Program-made: the position numbers and the translations under genes
Assembly: GCA_029978085.1 (NCBI GenBank)
Contig: JAPOJV010000019.1
Coordinates: 1-35,127, forward strand
Origin: a bacterium
Lineage (GTDB): Bacteria > Planctomycetota > Planctomycetia > Pirellulales > UBA1268
DNA: 35,127 bases
Direction: 5' to 3'
Shown: piece by piece, positions 17,501 to 30,600 of the stretch
Layout: each line of letters opens with the position of its first letter
Numbering within the stretch: the first letter of the stretch is position 1
The notes under the pieces: generated by a model
Told to the model about the DNA's origin: nothing
Databases searched by the model: none
What the model saw: only the letters and a program-made list of their open reading frames with translations

Positions 17501-18660
17501 CGGCCCCCTGGCTGTCGATCCGCAGGTGGGGTGTCGCCAGCGGAGCGGTCGTGGTCTGGCTCGTCGTGCCACCACTGGTGAGGTTGATGGTCTGTGCCGA
17601 GGAGACGGCGGCGTTGATCGCGATCGCTCCGGCCGCCTGCATCGAGACGGTCGCCGATCGATCCGTCGCCGTCTCGTTGATGGCGGCGTTCACCGTCACG
17701 TCGCCCGTCCGAGCCCGCAGCACGAGCTCGCCGGCCGGGATGGTCGCATCCACCTTCTGCGCGACGGTCACGCTGCCACCGACGATCGTGGTGGGGTTCA
17801 CCAGCCAGGAGTTGCGGCCCCCCTGCTGCGTGCCGATCGAGCCGACCGTGACCGCGCCCGTCCCGGCGACCTCGTCACCGATCACCACCCGCTTCCAGCC
17901 GGCTGCGATCGCCGCCAGGTCGGTGTCGGAGATGTCGAGCGTGTTGTTCGGCAAGCCCATCGGCGTGCCGACGCGGATCGACCGGCTGGCCGTCGCAGGC
18001 TTGAGGACGAGCGTATGGCCGGTCGTGCCGAGCACCGTCGAAACGCCCCCCTTGAAATCGATCGCATCGCTCGTGAGCGTGACGTCGCCGGAGGCGAGGA
18101 GACCGGCCAGGAACTCGATCTTGTCGGTCGCCGTCACGACGAACGCGCCGACTGTCGTCACGAGGCTGCCGAACCGCACCGTGCCCGGCACGTCGACGAG
18201 CGTGATCGTGCCGCCGACGGTGAGGCTGCCGGCGAACGTGACGCCCGTCGCGCCCGTGATGACGATGTTGCCACTGACCGCGACGTCGTCCGAGAACGTC
18301 ACCATCGACGAGGCGTCGATGAGGAGGTCGCCACCCACGTCGACGATGCCGCCGATCGTGACCGCGCCCCCCGTGATGTCGAGCGTGCCCGTGAGGCTCA
18401 CCGACTGGTCGAGGGCGACCGTGCCACGGGTCGCGCTCGTGACGGTGAGGTCGTCGAGCTTCCAGCGGCTGCCGATCGCCCCGGTCACGGTCACATTCGT
18501 GTGGGCCGCGAGCAGCAAGTCTTCATGGTCGGCGACGTCGTCGCCGAGCGGGTCGCCGTCGATCATCCCCTTGCCGGTGCCGAAGATCATGATCGAGCCG
18601 GCCGTGGCGGTGGCCGATCCCGACACGTCGGCATGGACGATCACGTTGTCGTCGATCGAG
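14589..18660 (-). repeat. Copy 1 of a large tandem duplication (C-terminal quarter of the giant gene)
   Basis: This segment starts at about IDDNVIVHADVSGSATAT of the giant and runs to its C-terminal beta-helix. The matching segment in the neighbouring gene starts at about LDNNVLVSGTASITAETG. Shared blocks in order are the 'IFG..KG.ID' strand, AAGWKRVVIGDEV (AGWKRVVFGDEI in copy 2), GSIGTQQGG (GSIGSQYGG), the long TFGG/LTTD repeats and the beta-helix. The extra tail PVAVSVAAGQTGTQSKKKSK is present only here. Confidence 0.85.
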
Positions 18661-21600
18661 ATCGCCGTGCCGGAGACCGCGGCTGCCGCCGTGTCGAAAT
18701 GGAACGTGTTGCCCGAGCCGACGATCGAGACCGTGCCCGTCGAGACGAGCGAGTTCATGTCGATCGTGCCACCGGCCCGTGGCGCGCGGAGCACGAGGCC
18801 GTCTTGGAACGAGCCCTCGGGGGAGTGGAAGAGATGCTTCCCTTCGATCCGCCCGATCACCACGGTCTCGAAGGAATCGTTGAACTGGTCGATCTCGTCG
18901 GCGTCGAGCGTGAAGTCGTAGGGAGCCGCCACCTCGATCCGCGGCGTGCCCGTGTAGTTGCTGCCCGCCTGGATGACCTCGAAGTGACTCACGGCGAACC
19001 GGCCACTGACGGGGTCGGGGTTCGCGGTGTCGAGGACGGCGAGCACGCGGGCCTGCTGGCCCGGCAGGGCCACGTCCACGCGGGGCGCGGTGACGTAGCC
19101 CGAGCCGCCGCTCGTGACGGTGAAGCCGATGATCGAGCCGTCGTCGCCGACCACCGCCTCCACCACGGCCGGGTTGGCCGGGGTCGCACCGCCGATGCCG
19201 CCGCCGATCAGCGTCACCACCGGAGCCGTCGTGTAGTTGGTGCCGCCGAACACGACCTCGACGAACTGCACGGCCCCGGCGCGGGCGGTCGCGGTGCCGA
19301 AGGCCCGCTCGCCGGGTGGGGCGACGACGACCGTGGGGGCGGTGAGGTAGCCGCGGCCGCCCCAGACATTCGTAAAGCTGCTGATCCCGCCGTCGGCCAT
19401 CACGGCCTCCACGCGGGCCCGCGCACCGGAGAGACCGATCTCGGCATCCACCTTCACCGGCTGGAGGATGATCTCCCGGCCGGTCGAGGCGAGCAGCCCG
19501 TCGTTGAGCGGCACGTTGACCTCGATGTCGTCGGCCGTGAGCTTCACGCTCGCGTCGCCGACGCGGATCTGGCCCCCCTCGTAGACGATGTCGCCGTTGG
19601 CGTCGCGCTCGTAGATCGGGATCGTCTTGGCGTCGTCCTGCCAGAGGAGGCGACCCTGACCGTCCACACGCTGAACGGGAGCGCCGAGCTCGAGGGCCCC
19701 GCCGAACGTCGTGATCGCGACGTTGCCACCGCTCGTGATGATGCCGTCGACCGCCTCGTCGCGACCGATCCGCAGCCCGTCCTTCTCCAGGAGCGAAATG
19801 CTGCCGCCGGCCTGGATCGTCTGGGCGACGAAGGTCTCCACGTCGCTCTTGAGCGGCTTGGAGGGATCGCCGATCTGAATCCCGGCCACCGTCACGAGGC
19901 GGCCGCCTGCCGCCTGGATATGCACCCGATTGAGCGGCGTGCCATCGGCTGCGACCGCCGGGTTCGCGAGATCGAAGTCCACGATCCGGCCGAAGCCGTT
20001 GGGCTGGATCGTGACCCGCGGGGCCTGGCCGTAGCCTTCGCCCGGATACGTGATCCGCAGGCCCTCGATCGTGCCGTCGTCGGCCACGATCGCCACGGCC
20101 GTGGCCAGCCCCTCGATGTCGACGCTCGGGGGCAGGTCGAACACATAGCCGCTGCCGCCGCTCACCTTCGTGAAGCCGACGACGCGGCCGTCGTCGTCGA
20201 GGATCGCCGTGAACTCAGCCCCGGTGCCGACCGAGATGCCGGGGTGCGCGATCGGATTGACGAGGTCGTCGAGGGCCACCATCGAGCGGTAGCGGAAGTC
20301 GCCGTCGAGCCAATCCACCGTGCGGGCGCCCCGCGGGGCCCCGGCGCGCGTGTCGAACGGGAAGAACACCTCGCCCGCCGTCACCACCGAGCCCTTGTCG
20401 GCATAGAGCAGCACGCGGCCGCGGCCGTCGCCATATCCGACGGCGGAGCCCGGGTTGGTGCTCGTGATCATGGCGTCGATCTGGATGCTCGCAGCCGGCG
20501 CGATCACCACCTGCGGCCGCGGCGACTGGTAGTAGCCCGATCCGCCGCCGAGCACCGTGATGCCCGTGATCTGACCGTCGGAGACCGTCGCCTGTGCCCG
20601 GGCGCCGCTGCCGCCGCCGCCGGCGAACGTGATGCTCGGGGCGAACCAGTAGTGGTTGCCTGCGTTCGTCAGCGTGACGCCCGTGATCGCGGAGGACGCG
20701 ACCGTGGTGTCGGCCTGCGCCCACGACGTGGCGTAGTTGGCGAGGTTGTTGCCCGTGGAGCGGATCGTGACGTCGCCGTTGTTGACCGCGTCGATGGCGT
20801 AGCGCACCTGGAAGCCGTTGTCGGTCGTGAGCGACACGGTGTCGGCCACGATCCGGGCGTTCTGCTCCATCCGGTGGGCGTTGACGGTGAACGTGTCGAA
20901 CAGGTCGATGCCCTCGGCGAGCGTGAGTACGCCCTGGGGCAGGTTCACCGTCACGCTGTCGATCTCGCTGCCGTCAAATTCGTCGGGGCGGGTCGTGCCC
21001 ACGTCGGTCCAGCCGACGAACTTGAAGTCCTTGCCCCCGGCGGCGATCCGGTAGTCGCCCGCCTCGCCGTTGCCACCGCGGTCGAGCGTGGCCGTCGCGG
21101 CCGTGGACGTGAAGACCAGCTTGTCGGAGTAGCTCGCCGGATTGACGAGGAAGACCTGCGGGTTGGTGTAGCCGCGGCCCTCGCGGGTGACGATGATCCG
21201 CGCCACGCGGCCCTGGTCGTCGAGGCTGGCGACCGCGCGGGCGCCGGAGCCGGTCTCGTCGACGATCACCACGTCGGGGGCCACGGTGTAGCCCAGGCCG
21301 GGGTCGTCCACCGCGATCTCGCAGATGTGGCCGCAGTCGCCGTCGGAGAGCGTGACGTCGCCGGCGGTGGCCACTGCGAGCGGCGGGAGTGTGTCGTCGA
21401 TCGTGATCCCGTCGACCGAGACGCCCGAGAACGTGTCGGCGATGATCTCGTAGAAGTCGTCGCCCAGACCGCCGCGGAGGACGAGCCCGCGGCCGCCGTT
21501 GGCCTGCCGCGTGCTGGGATCGGTGACCGTGAACCGGTCCCGCTGCTGGGAGCCGCGGATTTCCGTCGCCGCCGCCAGGTTGAAGGTGACGATGTTGCCC

Positions 21601-24600
21601 GCGCCGGCCGCGACCGAGCTGCCCTCGCCCGAGAGCAGGCCGGCGATGCCCGACGACGACTCGGTGAAGTCGAGCAGGTTGACGAGCGCCGCGGCCGACA
21701 GGTGGAGCGTGTCGGCACCGTACTGGCGGTCGAAGATCAGCGTGGCCGTGCTGCCTGCGCCGGTCGTGATGGTGTCGCCGCCCGCCCCGCCGTTGACCGA
21801 GACCGTGCCCGTGCCGGATTCGATCTCGTCGTCGCCCAGGCCGCCCAGGATGCGGAACCGGCCGCCGCCCGCGACCTCGATCCTGTCGTTGCCCGCCCCG
21901 CCGTCGAGGATGCTGAGCCGGGCCTCTGATCCCGAACCGACGAGCACCGTGTCGTCGCCGGTGCCACCGACGAAGTCGATCGGCAGGCCGTCGAGGCCGC
22001 TGGCGTCGAGTTCGTCGTCGCCGATGCCGCCGTCGAAGAGCACACGATCGATGCCGGTGAACTCCTGGGTCTCGGTCGTCGAGTAGTTGAGGTACTGCAC
22101 GTAGACCGTGCTGCCCGAGTTCCAGATCTTGAACCGCTCGGCGCCGTCCTTCGTCTTGAGCGGATCCTGGTTGCTGACCCGCTTGGGAGCGTTCGTGCCG
22201 GCGTGCAGCAGGAGGGTGTTCGGCCGCCGGATGCCGTCGCGGTCGATCGAGGTGACCTTGCTGGCGTAGGCCGGCGGTCCGTCGCTCCCCTCGAAGACGA
22301 GCGTGAACAGCGTCATGCGGGCGAACGTCTTGCCGCCACGGGCCAGGGTGATCGTGTACTTCTTCCAGGGCGTCCAGATCCGCAGACCGACCCAGTAGTA
22401 GTAGCGGGCGTAGACCTCGCCGCGCATCGTGACGTCGACGATGTCGAGCGGGTTGCCCGTGTAGCTGATGAGTTCGACGATCTCGGTGAACCGCAGTTTG
22501 CCGTCGTTGTTGGGGTCGTTGAGGTTGACCGTGGCGGTCAACGTGAATCCCCCCTCGATGCCCGCCTTGGCGAGCACCACGTCCACGCCGCCATAGAGGG
22601 CGATCGTGGCCTCGACCGTGAGCTCGTCGACGTCGGCCCCCGAGCCGTCGGCCTTCGCACGGTCGGAGATGTAGAAGCCGTGGAACACATCCTCGATGTC
22701 GCCGGAATCGAGGAACATCCGCACGCCGTAGGTGTCGTAGCCGAAGTGCATCTGGGCCTTGACGTCGATCTGGAACCGCAGGCCCACCTCGAGCACGAAG
22801 ATCTTGATCAGCGGGAACGAGGCCCCGACGCTCAGATCCACCTCCGGCAGCGAGTAGGTGACGAGCACCGCGTCGCGGCCCATCAGCAGCTTGAAGACGT
22901 TGATGGGATCCTGGAGGATCGGGACGCGGAATCCGCCCCGCTTCTTCGAATCGACGCCCGGCTGCTTGTAGTTCGGGTTGTCGGCGTTCTGGGCCTCGAG
23001 CTTGCCGAGGGCCCGCTGGGCAGCCGCGACGTTGGCCGGGTTTTCGGCCGGATTGGAGTCGAAGTCGCCGCTTTCGATGCCGAGGGCGGCGTTGTCATAA
23101 AGCATCTCGCCGTAGGCGTAGCGGCCGGCCTGTTCCGTCTTGGGCAGCCAGAACCGGCCGAGCGGCAACTGGAGGCTGACGCCATCGGGAACGTCGTTGA
23201 CCACACCGACCAGTTCGCGGACGGCGATGATGGCGTCGATCAGCGTGGCCGCGGCCTTGCCCTTCGGGCCGCCGAAGGTGGCGAGCAGGTCGGCGAGTTC
23301 GATCTTGCGGCCGGCGATGTCTGACAGCACCGGGATCCGGGTCTGGAGCGCGTCGAGCACCGGGTCGAGCGGCTTGAACGCCTTGTCGAGCTCGCTGACG
23401 ATCGGCTTGAGGACGTCGGTCAGGAAGCTGCCGACGTCGAGCTTGATGTTGCTCAGGCCCACTTCCGGCAGGAGATCGAGTTCGGTCGAGCCCAGTTGCG
23501 GATTGATGCCGCTGCCGACGGTGGTCGTGCCGCTGCCCGGGGGCGTGCCGTCCGGCAGGGGCTGACGGGCATCGGGACTCCAGTCGAGGTTCAGATCGGC
23601 GAGGATCCGCGGGATCGCGGCGCTGTCGGCGATCGAGAGATCGAGCTCGAGGTTGACCACGGCCCGGGCAACCAGGTTGACCTGCATCAGGGACGAGCCA
23701 CTGAACCGCAGCTCGTCGAACGTGATCCGGTTCTTCGACGGGTCGTCCTTCATCCGCCGCAGCGGCTCCCAGTCGTCCACCGTCGGCACGGGGGCATCGG
23801 GCGGCCGCGTCCCGGAGGGGGGCTGGATGATCCACCAGTCGGCATCGGTGTTCTCGGCCGCGCCATCCTCGTCGGCGAGGAAGCCGAACGAGATCTCCCC
23901 GACGAGCGTCGATTCCGGCTCCTCGCCCAGGTCGACGACGCCATTCTCATCGGCATCGATGACCGCCGAGAGGCGGGCATCGAGCAGTTCCTCGACGAGC
24001 GCCTTGGAGTCGGCGATCGTGGTGCCCATGGGGATCGTGAGCAGCCAGGCGACACCGTCGATCGTGACCGGCACGACCAGATCCTCGGCCAGCGGGCCCG
24101 ACAGGGCATCGAGCGGGATCAGGATCGGATCGACACCGACCATCGGCGTGCCGATGATGAACCCGTCGTCATCCTCCTCCGTGGTCGCGACGTCGAGCAC
24201 GTGGATTTCGTAGAACTCGCGAACGGCCGTGGGCCTCGCACTGCCCGGCGGGTAGATGAGCTTGCCGGTCCGGTCGGCGAGGCCGTAGCCGCTGATCGTG
24301 TCGGCAACCTCGGCGCGATTGAAGATCGACGCGGCGCTCGGGTCGAGCACGTTGACGCTGATGCTGCCCGAGAAGAGCGTGGAAAGCTCGTTGTTGCGGT
24401 TGACGCCCGTGGTCGCGTGGTCGCGGGCATCGGCATCCACCTGGGGGGCCAGCGGGATGAGCGGATTGCCCCAGGTGTAGAGGCTGTCGTAGGCGGTCAC
24501 GCCGCGGAGGCCGAGCCGCACCTTGTCGGTGGCCTGGAGGGTGAGGAAGAACAGGTCGCCGCGGATCGTGGCCGGAGCCACGGCCGTGATCTCGACCAGG

Positions 24601-27600
24601 CGGTCCACGAAGCCGTCGTCGTCGCCGACCGGCACGAGCCGGCCCCAGTCGTCGAACGTGGCCGGCACCCAGTCGCCCGAGTCCTCGTCCTCGGTGGCCA
24701 CGACCCACCAAATCGGCTCGTCGTCGGCCTGGTCGGGCCGGTCGCCGCAGCCGCAGTCTTCCTCCGCGTCGCCACCGGTCGTGGCGCCCGGAAGCGGCAC
24801 GCCGGCCGTGACGTCCTCGCCGTCGCGGTTGACGGCCAGCGCCCGCATCGGGCTGTTCGTGCCCGGGGCGTTGACCACGTTGCCGTCGCCATCGACGACG
24901 ACCCAGGCTCCGCTCTGGTAGTCGACCGTGTAGTCGCGGGAGGCGGTGTCGAGGAAGGCGTCGAACCGGAGCTGGGCCTCGTTGGCCGTCGCATCGACGA
25001 TCGTATAGAAGCCGTCGTCGAGGTTGAAGCCGAAGCCGATGGAGATGTCCCAGCCCAACTGGAACCTCAGCCCGCCGTCGAGCGAGAGTTCGAAGAGGGG
25101 TGCGAGCGCGTCGAAGGAGAAGTCGAGGTCGAGGCCCGTGTCGAGCAGTTGCTGGCCGAGCCGCATCCGGAACTCGACGCCGTGGGCGCCGTAGACGTTG
25201 CCGTCGAGGACGTCGCCGGAGCGGTCCACGAAGGCCAGCGTCACGGCATCGACGGAGGCGGCCTCGACCATCCCGGCCACGGTGCGGTCGCCGTTGTCCT
25301 CGAGCAGCATGCCCAGGCCGTCGGGCCCCAGGAACTCGAAGATCGTGTCACGGGTGACCTCGAAGATCGATTCGCCCGCCCCGCGCATTTCGGCCTTCAT
25401 CTCGCGGAGCCAGCCCCGGCGCCAGCTGAACACGTCACGAGCGGCGGTGCCCAGGGCGTCGCTCACGATCGGCAGGGGGATTTCTGAAAGGCCGCTGAGG
25501 GCGGTCTCGATCGTGCCCAGGTAGACGTCGATCCCGTCGAGAAACAGCGCGGGATCGCGGAGCAGGTCGATGAGGGTGGGCGTGTCGCCCTCGGCGGCGG
25601 CAGATAGATCGGGCACGTTGACCGAGAGCACGTCGGCGACCGCCCCGCGGGCGTCGTCCAGTTCGGCCCGCCAGGCCGCCAGATCCTTGCCGTCCACGGT
25701 GCCGAGCGAGGGCGTCTTGACGAGGCTGGCGATCGCGTCGGCTGCGGCCACGAGCGAGTCGCTGGCCTCCACGAACCCGCCGAGGTCGCTGATCGAGAGC
25801 GTCACCCGCGGGTCGGGCGTATTGGGCAGCGGGATGAACTCGGTGGGGGCGAAGAGGGGCAGCGCGACGTCGAGCACGCCGCTGAACGCGGCGGCATAGT
25901 TGGCGGCGTCGAGGGCATCGAGCTCCGAGCCCTCTGGCGCGAGATAGAAGACCGAGTCGGGATCCCCGTCGGTGAGGGTGATCCGCACCGCGGCGTCACC
26001 CACAACCTGCTCCTCGCCGTCGACCGTGATCACCTCGCCGCCGATCGTGGCCGTGCCCCCGCGGATGAAGAGGCCGAAGGCGCCGACGCCGGCGGTGAAG
26101 GCGATGCCCTCCCCCTCGACCCGGAGCGTGATCTCGAACGACGTGCCGTTGTCGAGGTCGTAGTCGTCGCTCCCGTCGTGGCCGTAGAGGAAGGTCCGCG
26201 GGCTCGTGGGATCGGTGAGGTCGATGCCCACGGAGAGCACGCTGGTGCCGCCGAGGACGATGTCGAGCGGGCTCGATCCACCGCCGTCGCTCAGGATCCC
26301 GAGCCCCTCGGGCATCCGCCGGCCGAGCAGGGAGAAGAACGGCTCGAGGTCGAGATTCAGGTTCCGGGAGATCGCCGTGCCCGTGTCGTAGGCGACGTCG
26401 ATCCGGTAGGCCGAGCGGTCGCCGTCGAAGGCCACGCTCACCATGTCGGCGGTGATGCCCAGCGCCCGCGAGATCGCCGGCGCGAGCCCGGCGGGCCCGG
26501 TGACGTTGGCCGACCGCAGGGCGTCGATCCGTCGGGCCAGGCCGGTGTCGAGCCTGATCAACTCGGCGAGCGGCTGGTTGAGGAGCGGCAGCTCCGTAAT
26601 GGCCATCGCCGCCACGTCGAACCGCAGCGTGTCGAACACGCCGAGCGCCTCGGCCAGGGCGTCGGCCACCGTGGCCACACCGAACGATCCCTGCAGGCCC
26701 AGCTCGCCGAAGGCGTTGATGGTCGGCAGGAACTGCGTGACACCGTAGTCGGGATTGGCCGCCGGCACCCGGGCGAAGACCTGGAGCCGGTCGCCCACGG
26801 CCTTGACCACGAACTCGTTCGAGACGTCGCCGGCCGCGGCGGCGGCTGGGTCGCCCAGCCGGCGGATCGTCGCACCGCCGGTGCCGCCGCTTCCCGCGAG
26901 CGAGGCGTTGAAGTCGGCGACGAGATCGGCGAACGACCCGTTGCCGACCGCCTGGGCGGCCGTGACCGTGACCGTATAGGTGGCCGAGTTGGCGATGAAC
27001 ACGATCGTGGCGTCGGACGTGAGCGTGAAGCCGTCGTCGGCGACGCTCTGGAAGGGAACCGGCACAGGAATGCCGAGCGGCTGATCCACGACCGTGGTGA
27101 TGTCGGTCAGATCGGGCACGCTGATCGCGATCGTCGCACCGGCGGCGATCGTGGAACTCGCCGAGAGGTTCTCGAGCGTGATGCCGGCCGATGCCGTGCC
27201 GGTGCCGTCGGACTTCGTGAGCGTGCGGGTGAACGAGCCGGCGAGGTCGGTGAGCGCGACGGCCGTGGCGACGGGATTCGGCACGGACAGGGTGATCGTG
27301 GCGTCGATCTCGCCGCTCGAGCCGCCGAAGGCGATCGCATTGAAGCCGAGCATCGTCGAGCCGGAAAGGCTGGGCAGCGTCGTATCGAGCGTGCCCGTGG
27401 CGAAGGGCTGACCGTTGGAGTGCTGCGTGATGGCGGCTGTCACGCCCGAGGCGCGGGCCACGATCTCACTCGTCGCGGCCGAGCCGCCGTCGGAGAAGCC
27501 GAGGGCCGTGACGGCCGCGTTGGAGCGGGCCGCCGTGAGCCGGACCGTGGCCGGCCAGTCCTCTGCAGGCGGATCGACCGAGGCGAGGAGCACCTCGACG

Positions 27601-30600
27601 CCGCCGGCGGCGGTGGACCGCGTCGTGAAGAAGACGCGGTCGTAGAGCGACTCGCCTGCGCCGCTGGCGGGCGTGGCGTCGGCGAGGGCCGTGTTGAGCT
27701 GGCCGATCCGGCTCTGGAGCGTGTCGGCGACGGCCGTGTCGGCGGCGGGAACCGTGACCGTCCAGGTGCGGCCGGCGTAGGTGAACGAGACATCGAGGTC
27801 TGCGGCGAGGTCGCCCGTGAGCGCAGCGGCGGCGATCGTCACAGGGGCGCCATCGTTGGCCCGCGATGCGGTGACGAGCTCGATCCGACCTGAAAACTGC
27901 CCGTAGCGGGCCACGAGCCGGTCGGTGGCGATGAGATCGACTGATTCGTCGCTATTGTTCGTCGCCTGGCCGAGCGCCCGGTTGAGGTCACTGACGAGGT
28001 CCTGGGGCGTGCCGTTGTCGGTGGTCCAGGCCGATGGCACCGAGACCGTGTAGCGGTCCTGCATCACGAGGTCGAGCGACAGCGTCGCGTCGGCGGTGAG
28101 CCGGCCGGTGGCCACCGGTGCCGAACCCGCCACCAGCACGGCCGGGCTCGACGGCCCGATGCCGAACCGCACGCCGAAGTTGAGGCCGTAGGTCGTGGGC
28201 AGGGAGACGGCCGAGTCGTCGGCGAAGGTCACGCCGCCCAGCGGCGTCGTCTTGAACGAGATGTCCGCGGCCCGGTTGACCGTGCCCGATCCGGAGGCCG
28301 CGAACTGCATCGTCACGAAGCCGGGGCTCGTCTCGGTCGGCGGCGTGTAGACCGGCGTGATCGTGATGCCGGGGAAGAGGGCGTCGCTCCTGAAATCGTC
28401 GAACGTGCGGAGCGCGGCGGGTCGCGGCCGGGCGGCGATGTCGCCGACCAAGAAGCCGAGTTCCACCGTCTCGTTCGCCAGGCCGTCGCTCACGGGGGCG
28501 ATCGCGAGCGTCGACCACGCGCTCCCGGTGGGGCGGAAGAACTGAAGATAAGCCGTGCCGGTGGGGTCACCGGAGATCACGACTCCAGCCTTGGTCACGA
28601 GCCGGGCCTGGACGTTTGCCGCCACGCCAGCCGTCGCGAGGGCCGCATTCACGGCGGCGAGGGTCTGCACGACCGTGGCATTGCTCTGTGCGGCGACAGT
28701 GACGACCGTGCCCGCCCCCGAGCCCGACCCGATCCGCAGGCTCGCCGCACCCGTGGTGGCCCGCAGGGGAAGCGTCGCCGTGAGGCCGGCGGTGTCGGCG
28801 GTCTCGAGCACCGCGAGCGGCTCGCCGAGCGGCGTGATGCCGAGGCGGGCGAGTTCCACTTCACCGGACGAGACGAGAAAGGTCGAGCCCGGCGCCAGCA
28901 GCGGCAGGCTCGTGATGCCGTGCCGGGTGGAACCGAGCGCGATTCCCATGGTCAGCCCGTGCACGCGGACCACGCCGGTCTGGCCGTTGGCGAGCAGCCC
29001 GGCATGGACGGCCGCCGCGCCCAGGGGCGTATCGGGGCCGTAGAAGTTCGTGCCGGTCACGGCGCCCGTGGTCGTGCCGGTGACCGTGTACCAGCCGGGC
29101 TCCAGCTCGCCGACCGTCTTTCCTTCGCCATCAGCCGGCGCGAGCCGCCCGGCTTCCACCGCGACCGGCACGATCGCGAACGACTGCACGGCGATGTCGG
29201 TGGCCCTGAAGACCAGTTTGCTGGAGACGACCTCGGCCGTGATGCCGATGCCGGAGCCCCCCTCGAGCGCCTCGAGGGCCGTATTGATGTCCGACACCAG
29301 GTCGGCGAGCGTGTTGCGATCGCGGGCTTCGACGCTGACGGTGTGCACCGGCCAGGTCTCGTTTACGACGATGCCGAACGCGAAGCCGCCCCGCAGATCG
29401 GAGAAGAGCGACTGCACCGGCGTCGAGTCGTCGCTGATCGGCAGTCGCCAGTCGAGGAGCTCGTCGCGTCCGGTCGTGTTGAGGATCGGCTGGTAGATGT
29501 CGATCTTGGAGCCGATCTCGGCGTCGAAGAGCGACTTGAAGTCGAACAGGTCGCCGAGCGACGTGTCGGCGACGAACGGCACCGTCACGCCCAGAAGATC
29601 GCTGCTCGAACCGGTGAGGGCGCCATAGATGCTGCCCACGTCGAGGAGCTGCTGGATCACCCGCTCGGTCGTGAGGCCCGCGAACCAGCGGACCGTGTCG
29701 AAGTCGGTCGTCGTGTAGAGCGGCGGCTCGTCGTCGAAGATGTCGGTGTCGGCGACGACGACCTGCGTGTTCGCGGTGGTCACGGTCGTGCCGTTGATCC
29801 CGGCAGTGATCGGCAGGGTGAAATCGGCCGTGCCGGTGGCCGCGCCGAACGAACTCACCGTGGCGCTGGCCCAATCGGCCACGGTGCGCGATGCATTGCC
29901 GCCGAAATCGAGCGGCAGCAGGACGCCGGCCGAGCCGGAGGCGTCGACGAACTGGCCGCCGATCATGCCGATCGCGATGTCGGTCGTGAGCTCCTCGAAC
30001 GAGAGGCCGCCGAAGCCGCCCGTCTTGGTCTCGTCGAAGCTCACGGTGACGACCGACGTCGCCAGGTCGAGCGACACCGTCATCTTGTACCGGACGCCAC
30101 CGCCGACGGTCACCGTCGGCGGCGACAGGAGCGTGATCCCGAGGTCGTCGGCCACGGTGTCGAGGTCGAGCGGCGTGTCGGTACCCCGCGTGGCGAGCAC
30201 GTCGAGCGTGAACGTGACGGCCGTGATCGCGTCGCCCGACTGGATCGTGTCGGTCGTCACGGTGACCGAGGATGTCGAGGCGTTGAGTTCCGTGGCGATG
30301 GGGCTGAAGAGCGCGGCGGGTCCGACAAGACGGGCGAGCTCGCTGGAGAGACTCACGACCAGGTCGCTCGGCGAAACGTCCGCGGCGTCGAGCGTGTCCG
30401 TCGCCGTCGAGCCGAGCGCGAGGAGCGTGCCGATCTTGTAGGGCTGGATGGCCTGCGTGAGGTCGACGACCGCCTTGCCTTCCTTGTCGGTGTCGCCCGT
30501 CGCGGGATAGAAGAGGTCGCTCACCGTGCGGCCGGTGAACGGCACCTCGGTGGAGTCGCCCTGGCCCGCCGTCGTCTGCGCCGCGATCGGTGTGGCGATC

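Noticed and set aside
14821-18660. CRISPR-like regular DNA repeats in the giant genes
   Set aside because: The repeats are degenerate coding units of varying length in frame, without constant repeats and unique spacers.
17526-21929. A 1,467-codon open frame on the plus strand opposite the giant gene
   Set aside because: Its product is an Arg/Asp/Val/Ala-rich string without domains, typical of the complement of a GC-rich gene with strong third-position bias. The opposite strand encodes recognisable repeats throughout.
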